A DNA stretch of 64,000 nt from Datnioides undecimradiatus. Taxonomy: Eukaryota > Chordata > Actinopteri > Lobotiformes > Datnioididae. The stretch is taken from positions 15,936,016 through 16,000,015 of the forward strand of contig WARS01000011.1 in the NCBI GenBank assembly GCA_008933995.1, written 5' to 3'. Positions 26,007 through 38,330 of this stretch are shown piece by piece. Both the position numbers and the translations under genes were made by a program. The notes under the pieces were generated by a model. The model made no database searches and had not been told where the DNA came from. It saw only the letters and a list, made by a program, of their open reading frames with translations. Positions within the stretch are counted from its first letter, which is position 1, and each line of letters begins with the position of its first letter.

Positions 26007-28683
26007 CAGTAGTGTAATGCCACCTTACGTGTGTATGCATTTTAGTAGATGCCGTTGCTGTAATTTGCAGATGTGACACCCTTGGGTGCCTCTTGTGCTT
26101 AGATTGCTTAGTTTCCTGCATCAGAGGAGCCCCCCGGTTGGCACAGCGGCTGGCAGCTTCCCAGTGGATGCAGAGGTTGGCAGTACTTACAGCTTTGTTT
26201 TCCCAGTGCAGGGGGTGGGGATGGGGGTTTGTAGATGAGCCGTGTCTGGTAAAAGAGTTCTGTCCATCACGTCACTGTGAATGCTGGCTCTCTAAAAGTG
26301 GTGTTGCGGTGCAGCATGCAGCTTTGTACCAATTTAATAAAATAGAGGAGTCGGCATGGCATGATTACATGACCTTATCTGTGATTGGGCCTGCATCACC
26401 GCCTACTCGAGCTCAAAGAGACATCTCTGTGCTTGGTAAGAGCAGAGGTAAATGTTGTAAAGCATCAACGCAAACAAAATGCTAAGAATAGCACTTGTTT
26501 GCTTGCCCAGCTACTGGTAGTCCGTAATTTGCCATTTTGTTTGAGCCGAAACCGAAGACCATCATGTCTCCTGTCCCCAGAGTCATATCCCGATCATGCT
26601 GCCTCTTCAACGAGATAAGAGAACAAACACTGTCGAGCAGCTCATCTGCAAGTCAAGTGTCACTCAGGTTTCCTGTGTTGCGCGGCAGCTGTTAATCATC
26701 GCGAATGAGAACAGAGGCCACCAGGTGTGAGACATCTAATCTATCACTTCAGCCTCCTTTTACAGCATGAATATGGAGATTCACATTTAATTATTGTACA
26801 TTGTGCCGTAATGTAGTAATCCCCCGGAAAATAGGTCTATTGAATTTGAACAAAAACAGCTGTACTGTGTTTGTCACAAATGCCAAGCACATGTCCAACA
26901 AGCAGCATAGCAAGTCCTTGATATTGTTAATAAGTTGCATAGTTTAAGGCGAACATCAACGTCAGCTGAGTGCACTCCACCAGCTCAATGACTCAGTTAC
27001 TCTGTGCATCATCTCGGGGCACAAATATAATGGATATCCTAAACAGTCGTGACAGAATCCCTCCATTCTTTGTCATGCTGTGAGTTATGTGCCAGTGTTT
27101 GGTCCATCAGCTGTGGAAGAGCTAAATGGTGCTGCAAGCTTCAGTCTGATAATGAATACTGACTGTCAGACGTGTCTTAGAAACTTTGCTGACTGCTCAT
27201 TACTTCAATCCCAATTAAAAAGGGAGAGCTGTGGTCGTTGATAGTCGAAAACAATGTGACAGACATGGTGCACGCCTGTTGAAGTAGGCAACTATATCGG
27301 GCCATTGTTATCACCACAATGCACACGTGTGGACATTGGCAAAGCTGCAAATATTCAGCGCAGATTGCTCTTGGCTGGAATAAAGGAAGAAAATAAACGC
27401 CCCCCCCCCATTTACACCAATACTTTCCATGCCTAATGATATCATACATTTTGGCACATTTAAACACACACACGAGCCTGTGGGCTAATGCCTCGTTAAC
27501 ATACAGCAGAGCCAAAACTATGTGTGAATTTAGATCCCATCCACAGCGATCCAATAAAATCCCATCGTGAGGCCACAGCAACGAATTGCAAACACTCAAC
27601 TATGACAAAAATCAGTAAACAAACAGGGATTTTCATTTTTTATTTACTCATTTTGTAGAAGTAAGCTAATTCGTTTTGTTGCTATTATCATCTTTGTTGA
27701 CACCGAATGTGTTAGACCTGAACTTTGAAGCGTGTTCCTATCAATTTTCAATTCTAAAGACCAAATGTCACCGTTTCAGTTCACGTACAGGTTGTCCCCC
27801 TCATTCTACTCAGCGGACCGCAATGAGCGTCACATCAATGAATCTGCTCCTTTGAATTCATACTTGCCATATGCTAAAATGGCTCACAGAGCACCTAGGT
27901 TGACCGCATGTACTCAAGTTTAAAACAAGGTGACAGAGAGGGGCGAACTCCAACGCTTTCGTGCTTGAAGTGCAAATATGTTTAAAACAAAAAGGTCCAA
28001 GTTTCAGTGCCACGCCTGTGTTTCTTCCTAATCAAAACAGCAGTCGGCTTGACTCTCAACTCCTGCCCCAAATGCTGAAAACTCTGAGATGAGTAACACT
28101 TTATTAAAGACCACAGACAGGTTTTTCTTGGTGGCAGCTGTGCTTTTTCCCCATTCAACTAAGGACCTTAAAACTGCGGGAAGACAATTTAAAGCAACAC
28201 TAAGCAAATGCACTTGTTTTATGAAGCTGACAACAAAGGAGTCAGCGTGTCAGACACAGGCTATTGTCGGGAAATCATGATCAAATCCTGAGCGAAACAG
28301 AAATTCAAGCAGCTCCTAAACGGCAGTGAAAGTCTGGCTTGTCACACTCGTCCTCGTGGCGACCTTTTCTATACGGCACGAAATATCAGGCCACTTGATA
28401 ATCAGGGTGTGTGTTCATGCGTGCATATCATCCTCATTTTTAAAAAAAAATTTATTCGTTTATTTTATTTTTATATTTGTATTTTTAAATCTGTGGTCAA
28501 AGTCTCAATTTGTCCAGACCTGCTCATGGCCAACTTCCCATCAGACTCGTTAGTATAAGATGGGTATCGTGATTGAAATAATACCTGCTAAACATCAGAA
28601 TAGATTAAGATTTCCTTATTTTTTCCCAAAAGGGGAAATTTGCAAAAGCATCCTAATGCTGACATTGAGCTTTAAGTAGACTG

Positions 28684-29137
28684 TGACACAGCTTGGTTAC
28701 ATGGTCAGAGAGCAGGACCCAAATGCAGACGCGAACAAGGGGCAAAGATATTTACACAGTTTATTTCAGGGCTTAGGTTTACGGATGGTCAAGGCAGGCG
28801 GGGTCGAAATCCAGGTAGTCAGTCCGAACATGACATGATAATCCAGAATTCAAAAGCCAAAAATGCGAAAACCAGAAATCCAAACTCACAATGATCACAA
28901 AGAAAGCACATGGAAACAAGGCGGGACCATGGACACTAACATAGCAAACGAACCAACAGAGAGCAAAGGCAATGGCACAACTTAAATAGACAGGGGAGGG
29001 CAGGACAACGAGGCACAGGTGAGACCAATGGATTTAATCAAGGACAGGAAACAAGTACACGGAAACGCACGAGAGAAAAACTTTTCAAAATAAAACAGGA
29101 AATAACAAAACAAGAAACTCAACTCACAGCCATGACA
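28684..29137 (-). mobile_element. Solo LTR with exact 5-bp target duplication
   Basis: The 454-bp unit is flanked by identical GACTG pentamers at 28679-28683 and 29138-29142. Read on the minus strand it starts TGTCATGGC and ends GCTGTGTCA, the TG...CA ends of an LTR. Minus-strand signals are in the right order: a TATA-like TATTTAA (28988-28982) and, about 220 bp downstream, AATAAA (28765-28760). No internal retrotransposon genes or second LTR are nearby, so recombination between two LTRs probably left this copy. The sequence looks like a common fish LTR family I cannot name precisely. Confidence 0.8.
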
Positions 29138-29142
29138 GACTG

Positions 29143-32107
29143 CATGATTATTGGGTCTATAACATGTATACAACCTATAGTTTGTTACTGTAGCTCTACC
29201 AACTAACTGGCAATTTAAAAATTAGTAATAAATCAGTATAAGTCAAGGAAAAACTGATCCTTTGTACAGCAGAGAAGGGTTTAGACTGAAAAGTTTGCAC
29301 ACATCTCTGGCGATCCAGCTGTTGGATTCCTCCCCTTCCTTGTATCCCTCCTCTTCAGAGGCCCGCTGCTCCTGCGTGCACATAACAAGTGGATACTTGA
29401 AATATTCAATATACAACCTAAGATGCAGCACAACGCCGCATTGTTATTTATATCAGCAATTTGAATTTCAAAGGAAGCTATACCCTGTTGTTATGATCCA
29501 TAGACAGCATTTAAAGGCGGCACGACTGCCTTCCAACAGGAGCGTAAATTGACAAATAGGAAGGAATGACTATGAATGAAAGGGACAAGTGGATAAGGGG
29601 AAGAACACGGTTGACTAAATCAACTTCATGTGAACAGCATCAGATCAGGTTTTGGCCAGGCTGCTGACAAAGTAATGCAACGACACTAAAGTACAATGAA
29701 AATAATGGTTTTTTTTAGATTTCTATTTTTGGTGTTATTACAGCACAATGAATCCTTAAAATAACTAATAATTTGGTATTCATCTGTTTAAGAAATAGAT
29801 TTTTTTTTTCCCCATTTGAGATCACCTTGAGTATAGTAATCAGTGAAGTGTTCAGTTTTAACAATTTATATCTATGCCAATAAATACTGACTCGCTTGTT
29901 GGTGCCAAAGCCCATAAAATCAAGGGCCTATTTAATCACAATCCTGCCATATTAGTCTTTTCCTATCCTTAGCCCTGTCTCTGGTGAAGAATGGTCGGTC
30001 CTGCTTAGGGTCATCCTGCAAGGCCTCTCATAAATTCCACCGGCGTTACTTGTCTTCTGGCACTTGCTTGATAACACTCATTATTGCTCAATGACCTGGA
30101 GGCAAAGCTTCACTTTGGGCCTCATCACCTTCAGGCCACAGCTGCGGAAGCTCTCCTCCTTGCAGCTCACCTCTGCTTTTAAAAGCCATAAACTCTTGCC
30201 CGACAAGTTAGCCAGGAGACAAGAATCACAAGCAGTGATTATTTGATATTGTAAAGTGAATTACACCCTCCGCTGTCCTCCAGAGGAAGGGAAGGTTTCC
30301 GGAGGACCGAAGGGATGTATCCAAGATGTGTGCGGTTTATGAGGCTCCTCAATCACAGGGAGGAAGAGTGTTTGAATCTCAGTTCAACCTGGGGCGACAA
30401 TGAAAGTTTGAAGTCTCTGTCAGTACTGGGATTAAATAATAAAAGGAAAGCGGAAAGGAAAGAGAAAAAGCACCCTAACATCATCCGTGATGTAATTTTT
30501 CCACCCTGCAATCATCACTCCAATCCAACATGATAAATCGATAGACCACGAGTATAACGGTATTCGTGACAAAGGGATGAACTGGAAACTGTAGACTTTA
30601 AACGGTGCTTGAGAGTGTAGTGCTGGATGAAGCACCTTTCTTTAACGTAAACACTCCTCTTAAAGCACTCACAATGGAATATATAGATGCTCAACTGAGG
30701 AGGGAAGCCATTTCAACGGCCAAATAGAGCGAGAGGGCCCTAGGAGGCTATTCACACTAGTGCTGATAGTTGTTAAAACCCTGTGTGCTTCACTTCAAAT
30801 GGGTTTAGAACAGCTTGCGGATGTGAACAGGGCAATGGAGCAACACCATAATACACTCTGGGATGTTCACCTCAGGCAAACACTCTGTGATGCTAAGCAC
30901 CTCTCTCAAAGCTGCCAAAGAAAGTCCATTGATTTCTCTTTTTGTTTGTGGACTTGTTTCCATTGTGGGATTTGAGAGAGGAGCAGAGCTACCAAACCAC
31001 GCCATGCCATAGAGACTTCCCTACAGCCAATAGTTCAAAAAAATCAATCAATTAACATGTTACCCCCGTTTTTTTCCCCCTAACTGGCAGATTAAACAGG
31101 CATCTCAAGACAATTTTGAAAACTGGGTCAAACTGGGAACTAACAGCCAAGAAAACAGCATTGACTGTAACTTATGACTCTACTGACAGCACTCAGTGAA
31201 TTACGAGGCATTTAAGACATCTAAATACAGTAGGATTCCACGATTGTCCCTCCAGTGGAAGCTATATTCAATTTCTTTTGGCTTATTTAATGTTTTTACC
31301 AAAGAGACTCTTCAAGCGTTCTGTGTCCATGTTGTGACAATGCTTTTAGTGCTCCGTAATCTCACTGTCACAGTTGCCACTTTAACAAATTGAGAACACT
31401 TTTCGCGCTGGTTGCCCGTCATCATGGACGGAGCTTCAACAATACCATGTCTGCACGCCAGTCGTGACAGCTATTTAGCCCGCTGAAATAGACAATCACT
31501 GGAAAAACACTCTTTAAATGCTGCGGATTGGTGGTCTCGATGGTTTATGTTCGGTTTCTCTGGAGACTGTGCTGGAAGAGCACTCCTGAAGTCAGTAAAT
31601 GGAAAAAGTCAAGATCAATTCAAATTTGGGCTGTATCCTTCCTGCAGACAAGAACCATCTGCCCAATGGCAGTAAAAGCAGATTAAATTTTGTCTGCTGG
31701 TGTCTGCATAGGAAGAATCCAACCTGGAAACGGAGTGATTTGCTCAATCTACAAGCTAAATGAATAATGCTGGCATGAAAGGCAATTCACTTTTTATTGC
31801 TAGTTTAGCTGAAAACGCTAGTATATTTGAGCCGTTTATCTCACTCGCCTTTAATGTCAGCGTGGCAGAGAGAATGTTTCAGTACAGACAAAAGTCGGGT
31901 TTTTATTGGCTGCTCTTAGACGATTTTTAATGTCACATTGAGCCTAATCTTCCTTGCACACTCACAGGGACTGCATGCGGGAGAAAGAGGTCATGTTTAA
32001 GAGTCTGTATAGTAACGTAGTTGTCACATTTTTCCTTCTCCCCATGGGACAGCATTTTTTAGTTCAGATCAAAATGTCTGCGAGGACATTTTAGATCCAA
32101 GTGCACC
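29143..32107. other. Noncoding DNA, no gene recognised
   Basis: Only short open frames on both strands were seen, and no repeats beyond short A or T tracts. No splice-bounded exon could be supported. Confidence 0.5.
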
Positions 32108-32155
32108 AAAATACCCTGGACAGGTTGCTGTCTGTCACAGGGTTAAAAAACAACC
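32108..32155 (-). mobile_element. SINE tail fragment
   Basis: The plus strand reads ATACCCTGGACAGGTTGC and then CTGTCACAGGGTTA. This is the reverse complement of the CCTGTGACAGACTGGC...CCTGTCCAGGGTGTACCC body shared with the SINE at 54135-54475. Only about 48 bp are recognisable. Confidence 0.6.
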
Positions 32156-32369
32156 TGTCAGAGTCAGTCGGGGTAGTTGTCACTTCCTTGTCTGACAAAC
32201 ATGGTGGACAGTGGTAACTGACAAAGGGTTTTATTTTTTTTTGCAATTTATGGAGAAGACTCCTGGGAACAAATGCACACAGAGAGAACCAGCACCTGAT
32301 AGTGACATGACAGCGTATCCACCGCCGGGCCACCATTTTCTCGATACCCCATTGAAGCCATTTCTCTTG

Positions 32370-32510
32370 CTTCTCCGGGGCTCCCAGGCCAGTGCTTACT
32401 GGGTCCGCTCCAGGGTCTTCTCCCAATTGGCTGTGCCCTGAATACCTCCGAAGGGAGGCAGCCAGGGGGCATCCTCAACAGATGTCTGAACCACCTCAGC
32501 TGGCATTCGG
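32370..32510 (-). mobile_element. LINE ORF2 C-terminal fragment
   Basis: On the minus strand, 32502 to 32416 reads QLRWFRHLLRMPPGCLPSEV, followed by FRAQPIGRRP. This matches the RWFGHLxRMPPGRLPxEVFRARPTGRRP motif near the C-terminus of a fish non-LTR retrotransposon polyprotein. Downstream nucleotide similarity (towards 32370) continues but is frameshifted. No upstream reverse-transcriptase domain is present, so this is a short dead fragment. Exact clade is uncertain (Rex/RTE-like or related). Confidence 0.8.
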
Positions 32511-33589
32511 TAGGAAAGAGCAATGGCAGAACACTGAATGACACAATGTCAATGTGTGTTGACTTGTAAAACAGAGCAAAGTTAGTCACTGAGCATGACA
32601 ATATCCCATGATAATAATATTTACTGTATAAATGATGTGAAACTGGCCAACTACTCAAACTCCCATTGAGACTATGCTGCAGTCAAAATGTTTGACCTTG
32701 CTACCCACATAAAGCTCCGCCTCTGCCTGATATGCATAATCATTTGCAGTTCCAGTGCAAGACGTTGGCCGAGGTCACTTGAACGCTTTATTGCTTGATC
32801 TGAAAGCTAAAGCTGAGATCACATCACTCTGGGCCCATGCAAAATAAAATAGTTTGTTTCGTCCACGTATTAAATAAATGGTGAGGCTCATTCAAGCTCA
32901 AGTCCTTTTCTGTCTTCTGACTGTTCTCTAGGTACAACCGATCTTTCGACACTTCTCAAACCATTATCGCACTGACTTATGAAGACCCCTGTATGAGGCA
33001 TCAAGGATTTTGATAGAAAGTAATATTCTTCTCGGGCAACACGGATGAAAGTAATGCATAAAAATGATCGTCTTGTTTTTGCTGGTTCTGCTTAGGATCT
33101 GTAGAAATTAAAATGCCATAACTGCTTACGCTGGAAGAAGCTGATTTTGAGTCTGAGCTTTGCCGTGGATTTGCTCTTCTCGAACTGACACCAAAAATTA
33201 GTTTTTGCGTATCAATTTCCCTGAAGACGAGGCCACTTTCGATTCGCAGGGAGTCAGCGTAATGCACTTGAGAGAAGGAGATTAAACACCAAACAACACT
33301 AAATTTGAGGTTGCACGATAACCGGAGGCAAAGATACCCTCACGCACATCACTTACCCACAAAGTGACAGGCAAGACATGCAAATGCCAACAGAAAACAC
33401 ACAACTTTGCCAAAGATCAAAGCAGTGTGATAAGCGGAGCCTATAATATGAATGACATATGCAGGTTAGAGGTCAAATAAATCTGCTTTAAAAGCACATA
33501 CATCCACATGACTTCCAACAGAGGTCAGCCATATATCACACGTTCCCCGTCACTGATGCGCATCTCAGTGTGTTTTTTTGTTTTTTTTA

Positions 33590-33960
33590 AAGCGCAGGCG
33601 AACAGCCGTCCCTGAGCACAAGTCAATCAAAGTCAGGCATTCATCTTCTATTGTCCATATAGGGTCACATTTGGCCATCATTCAGGACAAGAACTCAAGC
33701 ATGCGTGAAGCTTTGAGGACATTATCTCCACCAGCCATTGTTCCATATGCCTAACCCTGCTGGCACATGCACACATGCAGCATGGCAGAGTTTATGCTTA
33801 GCCAGGCCCTGGGGAACGGTGCATACTGTGCATGGCCTGTGTTACCAGCCATATGTGACCCTGCTCATAATTAAATCACATGCAAGGAGAGAAATACAGT
33901 GACCTGTCCACAATCAGAGGCTTGTAGATCTGCAAGGAAGGCTCTATTTCACGTCCATCC
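33590..33960. promoter_or_regulatory. Candidate conserved noncoding element
   Basis: The segment is unique sequence without simple repeats. It contains TAATTA (33868-33873) close to an ATGCAAG octamer-like site and several ATATG/CATATG E-box-like sites. Composition matches vertebrate enhancer blocks. Function is inferred. Confidence 0.25.
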
Positions 33961-36900
33961 TCACACCTTTTTGACAAACAGATATTGATGTGCGCTTGGA
34001 TGTCACGGGTTTGCGGTTTATAGTACAGGTGCTGGTCTGTGTGTGTGAACGTGGGATGTAAAAACCAGATTTTTCCTAATAAATATAGTTTGATTTGTCC
34101 TTATTTCAGTGGGCTAGTCAAGAGCTTAATTTAGCTACATGTATTTATATTAACATTTAATAAAATAACTCCTGAGTTTCAGATGGGTCGTATGGGAATC
34201 AACACTAAACTCTGCAGTTTTTATGCATCAAGAGTTTGGTTTGGTGAGTTTGTTTTGGGGTATTTCTCCTCTTTTAGGTTCGTGGTAGGATTGAAGGCTC
34301 GCTGGCTGCACGTGCAGGTAAAGTGAAAGAGGAGCAGTGAATGAATAAACATAGTGCAAGAATCAGATAGGCCAACGTGTCTGGAATATCCACGATGATA
34401 AACATCTATACCTTGACATCCATTCGCTTTCACCAGACAGTCTAATAATGGAGTCCTGTTTTAAAAGATGGCTTCAAGGGGGATGTTAATGACGCGTCCC
34501 AGCTGACGTTAGATGCAGAGTCTTTGGAGCTCAACCCCTCTGAGCAGTCAGGGCTCTGTGTAGGATGGCAAATAAAATGCAAAGAGCCATCTACCACAGC
34601 TGAAAGAGCGCCAAGATAGCTTGTGTCCAAGCAGGCAGAACCATTTGAATTGGTTTTGTGCCAAATGGACACAAGTTGAAATCTGAGTAACCTCAGTCAG
34701 GTCGCCCGAGGGAGGGTGAATGGATGTTTACAGACCTGAAACCCTATATGAACCAAGGTCAGATTTACATGCCAGATAGAATAAGGATCACATTCGTACA
34801 ACTTATATTTGACAATTTCCACTGTGTGTGCTGTATTGAAATACATTTTTCATTTTTTTATGAAACAAAAGTCTTAAAGTCTTAAATGGGGTGTCTCTAT
34901 TTGTGTGGCGCTGATGCTGTTGCAATGTAGCTTAAAAACAAACAAATAAATAGCAGTACTCAGTAACCTGAAAGGATGGAAGTGAAATGTCCTTTTCTTT
35001 CAGTGCCACCCATTAATTGCACCAAAGTATTTTTCTTTAGGAGTAAATGCCTTTTAAACAATAAGCTTAGCTGCTCGTATATTCTTAAATACGTGAACTC
35101 GGTTTCACCCTGAACATATGACACGGTAAAGATTCATCTTTAATTCAGCATCACAACCCAACTACTGTAGAAATGAGAAACACGCACATTATCAGCCTCT
35201 CCTGTAATCTAATGAGTCAAATGGAATTATGTTACACATTTACTGTACCAAAATGTACCGACGATGAACGCGGAGCCTGCAGCTTTATTGTCCCATTTCT
35301 GTGTTATTGAGCCGTTGCGCGCTATCCAAGGCCATTCCACATGCCGGTGGCAGTGTGATGCTAAAACTGGGAAAGACGTATTGAGCGCAAGGAAAATGGG
35401 CTCTCCGCTCGGAAAAATATCTAAGGAAGTAAGAGTGATGACTTCAGAGCAGGAGGGAAGTCAGCAAAACCGTAACCATGGGTGGGACATCTAAGTTTAT
35501 TAAAGTCCCACATCTCGCCTCCTGTCACTCCGATTCTTTGTAAAATACAAAGAATGCTAGTGCTGATGCCATAGAAAACAACAGCCTGATGCATTATTCA
35601 TCAAATAATTCAAATAATACAAATAATTCAACAAACAATGTTGGTCCCTCTTTCGCTCTTGCTAAATCTCTTTTAATATTCCCTTCTCTCTTGCTTGTTC
35701 AGTCATTTTACTTTCCCTGTCTGGGCCTTGAGAAGCAGTCACAATCAAAAGCCACTTTGTTCATAATAAACAAGGGTAGAGGATTAAGTGCAGATGTCAA
35801 CAAAGAGGCGCTTGTTGATGTAGTGACTGGCACTGAATATGCACATCCAGCCAAGCCTGGCCAATTCACTGCATGCACACTGATAGCGATGAATTGGTCA
35901 GAGGATTACAGACTGGGGTACTTGTTCCTTTCCGCCCAGCTGGCACAAACAAGCTACCACTGTATTTTTTGGGCAGAGCCTCTCACTCAAACTAGCTAAA
36001 GCTACCTTCGTCAAGATTCAATGGCCGATAGCTGGGGTGGCAAATAGCTGCGGTGCACATAAACCTGAACCTGAATTTCAAGTTTGTTTGACTACATATA
36101 ACACACGGACATGTCCTCAGTAACTCTTGGTTGCCTTTGATGTGTGATTGACAGGTACATTAATTGGTTGACTTGCGAGACTGGCCACTTGCCAGTGGGC
36201 CTAAAGTGTTGAGCATGCAACTGAAGGACTATCTGGTTTCGCTGGATGCCAGACGAAGCGCTTGCTTGCGTGCAGCACTTGAGACTAATGACAAGGTCAC
36301 TTTAATGTTGGATGCGCAAAGTAATGTGTTTGTTTAACATACAGATGCATTCAAACGCGCCGCAAAATGCTGCCGTTAATGATGCATAAGTTGTTGTGGT
36401 GCCATTATCATAAAACCAGTCTAATTTGTAAAGTGGATTCATGTTCCATCATTTAATCCACACTTAAGGAAACAAACTTACCATTAGCTGGGCTCCCATG
36501 GGTCAGGCCTTAGCTAATGTTGTGTACATTTGTTTTTTCTCATTATTTACTTATATATTTATACAATTTGCAAATGAAATAATCACCTCTATTATTATGA
36601 TAGGGATCCATTCTTTGATGTTAAATCATAGATAGATTATTTGGGTTTACATTTTGAAGATGGACTGTGATTAAGAGAACAGTGGAAAACCGCTTTGATT
36701 GATTTTTTTGATCGCTTGGAACCACAATGTGGCTTAATTACTCGTGTGTTTGACCTAAGGAAGTTACATAAGATATGTCAGGATAAAAGGTTGCATGGTA
36801 GTAATTGAGTTGAGTAATTGAGTAACTATATTTCATTGTTCATTGACCCTCTTTGAGATGCTGTGCAGGTTTCAGATGCTAATGAATACTTACGTATGAG

Positions 36901-37369
36901 ATACCTTTTTAAACAAAGCACTTACTGTAGCTCTGAACCAGTGCTCAGTAAATAAAGAGGAAGAGCCTGTGGTTGCGCAGGTCATCTCCCAGGAGTGTGT
37001 ATGTATAAATGCATGAGTGTGGAACGGGGTGATGTTCGAAAAGTACATGCTTGTTCAGCAAATCTTTCCCGGGTAACTATTGCCAAACAACATTACAAAT
37101 AATTGTGTTCTCTGCATCTGCGCTGTTTGAATTATAATCTCAGTGTGCTGTATGCTAAAACACGTCAACTAAACTCAGTTGTCTGCGTTTTTACACAGTT
37201 GCAGGAACAATTGCCCCTTGCCAAATTACCGATTGTCAAAAATAGCCCTTCAGCAGTGAGCGAGGCTCTCCAGCTGAAGCTATGACACCTCTCTTACCAT
37301 CGTACTCCCAGAGTTTCTATTTGACAGAATATCGCTACATGTGTGTCAGCTCATGATATGGCAAGCGAA

Positions 37370-37700
37370 ATTATAAGCATACAAACGGCGGCGGCGCTCC
37401 TGTCACTCACAGGTTGGAAGACAATAGACGGATGATGAACGATGAAGATGAATGGCATCCCATCCTGCCGAATGTCGCTCCGAACAAATGAATTCCAAGG
37501 GCGCTCCTCATCATTTCAATGAGCTTTCCCCCCGCTATGTTTCAGCATAAATCATGTTAACCTTCTCATTTTCAAGTTCATTCATTTTTAAGGTGCTCTT
37601 CCTCCTGTCTCAGTGGCTACGGGCCTCGTGGATGCATCAAAGGGATCTGATTGCTGAGATTCCATTAAACCCCAGACTGCCGAATATTGTGTCACTTTCC
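37370..37700. promoter_or_regulatory. Candidate conserved noncoding element
   Basis: Unique sequence with several CpGs (GGCGGCGGCGCTCC near 37390) and ATTA-type cores, lying between transposon-free flanks. It has no coding signature on either strand. Regulatory role is a guess from composition. Confidence 0.22.
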
Positions 37701-38256
37701 CAGGAATGCCAACTCTACTATCTGTCATAACTCAAAGCTGTCATCAGAGAGCTCTATGCAGCATGCAAATGATCGTGGCAGGTCCAAGGATATCAGTGGG
37801 GAAAAGGGTGTGAAAAATCAGTGTTACAATGCCTCTATAAAACAGAAGATTGATCCATACCATGACAGGAACACCCACATGTGGAAAAAAGGAGGCAGCA
37901 GACATTGTGACACTCAAAGAGAGCTTAGAGTACTTGGTTGGAAGGCAATCAGTGTCTGATTTGCACTGCCATTCATTTCCACGTTATTTCTTTTTTAGTC
38001 TCCACAGCTTGTTAGGAATGGTAGCTCCTGTTTAGGAACATTTTCAATTCTAGTGTATTTCCCTTTGCCATCACCAGGCAGAATGTCGACAGTCAATTCT
38101 GCAAAATCCAAAATTACAATTTTTCCAAAGCCAGTGTTTTAAAACTGTGTCAAAACAAGCAGAGAAGCCGGCTTATGGTTGAAATAAAGGAAGATTATGG
38201 ATGTGCCAACACTTCTCCACCACCTTCTCCAACTAATTCCTTGATGATGTTGCTCC

Positions 38257-38330
38257 CGTGGCTCAGGAGGTGGAGTGCTGCTTATCAGCAGGTCTGGGGT
38301 TTGATGGCATTGGCAGTGATGGACTATACT
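38257..38330 (+). mobile_element. tRNA-derived SINE head fragment
   Basis: GTGGCTCAGGAGGTGGAG (38258-38275) matches the start of a common fish SINE. It contains an RNA polymerase III A box, TGGCTCAGGAGG (38259-38270). A decayed B box GGTTTGATGGC lies at 38298-38308, at the expected distance. The 3' part is lost; AT-rich low-complexity DNA follows. Confidence 0.65.

Larger units (their letters stand above)
21024..28678. other. Long noncoding stretch, no gene or transposon recognised
   Basis: The stretch contains a poly(C) tract, a CT/CA compound microsatellite, a GT run and a short hairpin-forming repeat at 24035-24073. Open frames up to 140 codons (27177-27599 on the minus strand) occur, but none resembles a known protein. 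There are no convincing splice-bounded exons. Confidence 0.55.
32511..38256. other. Noncoding DNA, no gene recognised
   Basis: Open frames are below 140 codons and have no recognisable domains. The stretch includes a simple AATAATT-rich run near 35600-35640. Two sub-blocks (33590-33960 and 37370-37700) are listed as candidate regulatory elements. Confidence 0.5.

Noticed and set aside
26130-26200. GGTTGGCACAGCGGCTGGCAGC as a SINE head
   Set aside because: It resembles a SINE start only loosely, with no proper A or B box and no recognisable tail.
27177-27599. 140-codon minus-strand open frame
   Set aside because: It crosses a run of G/C encoding poly-glycine and poor composition; no family recognised and no exon context.
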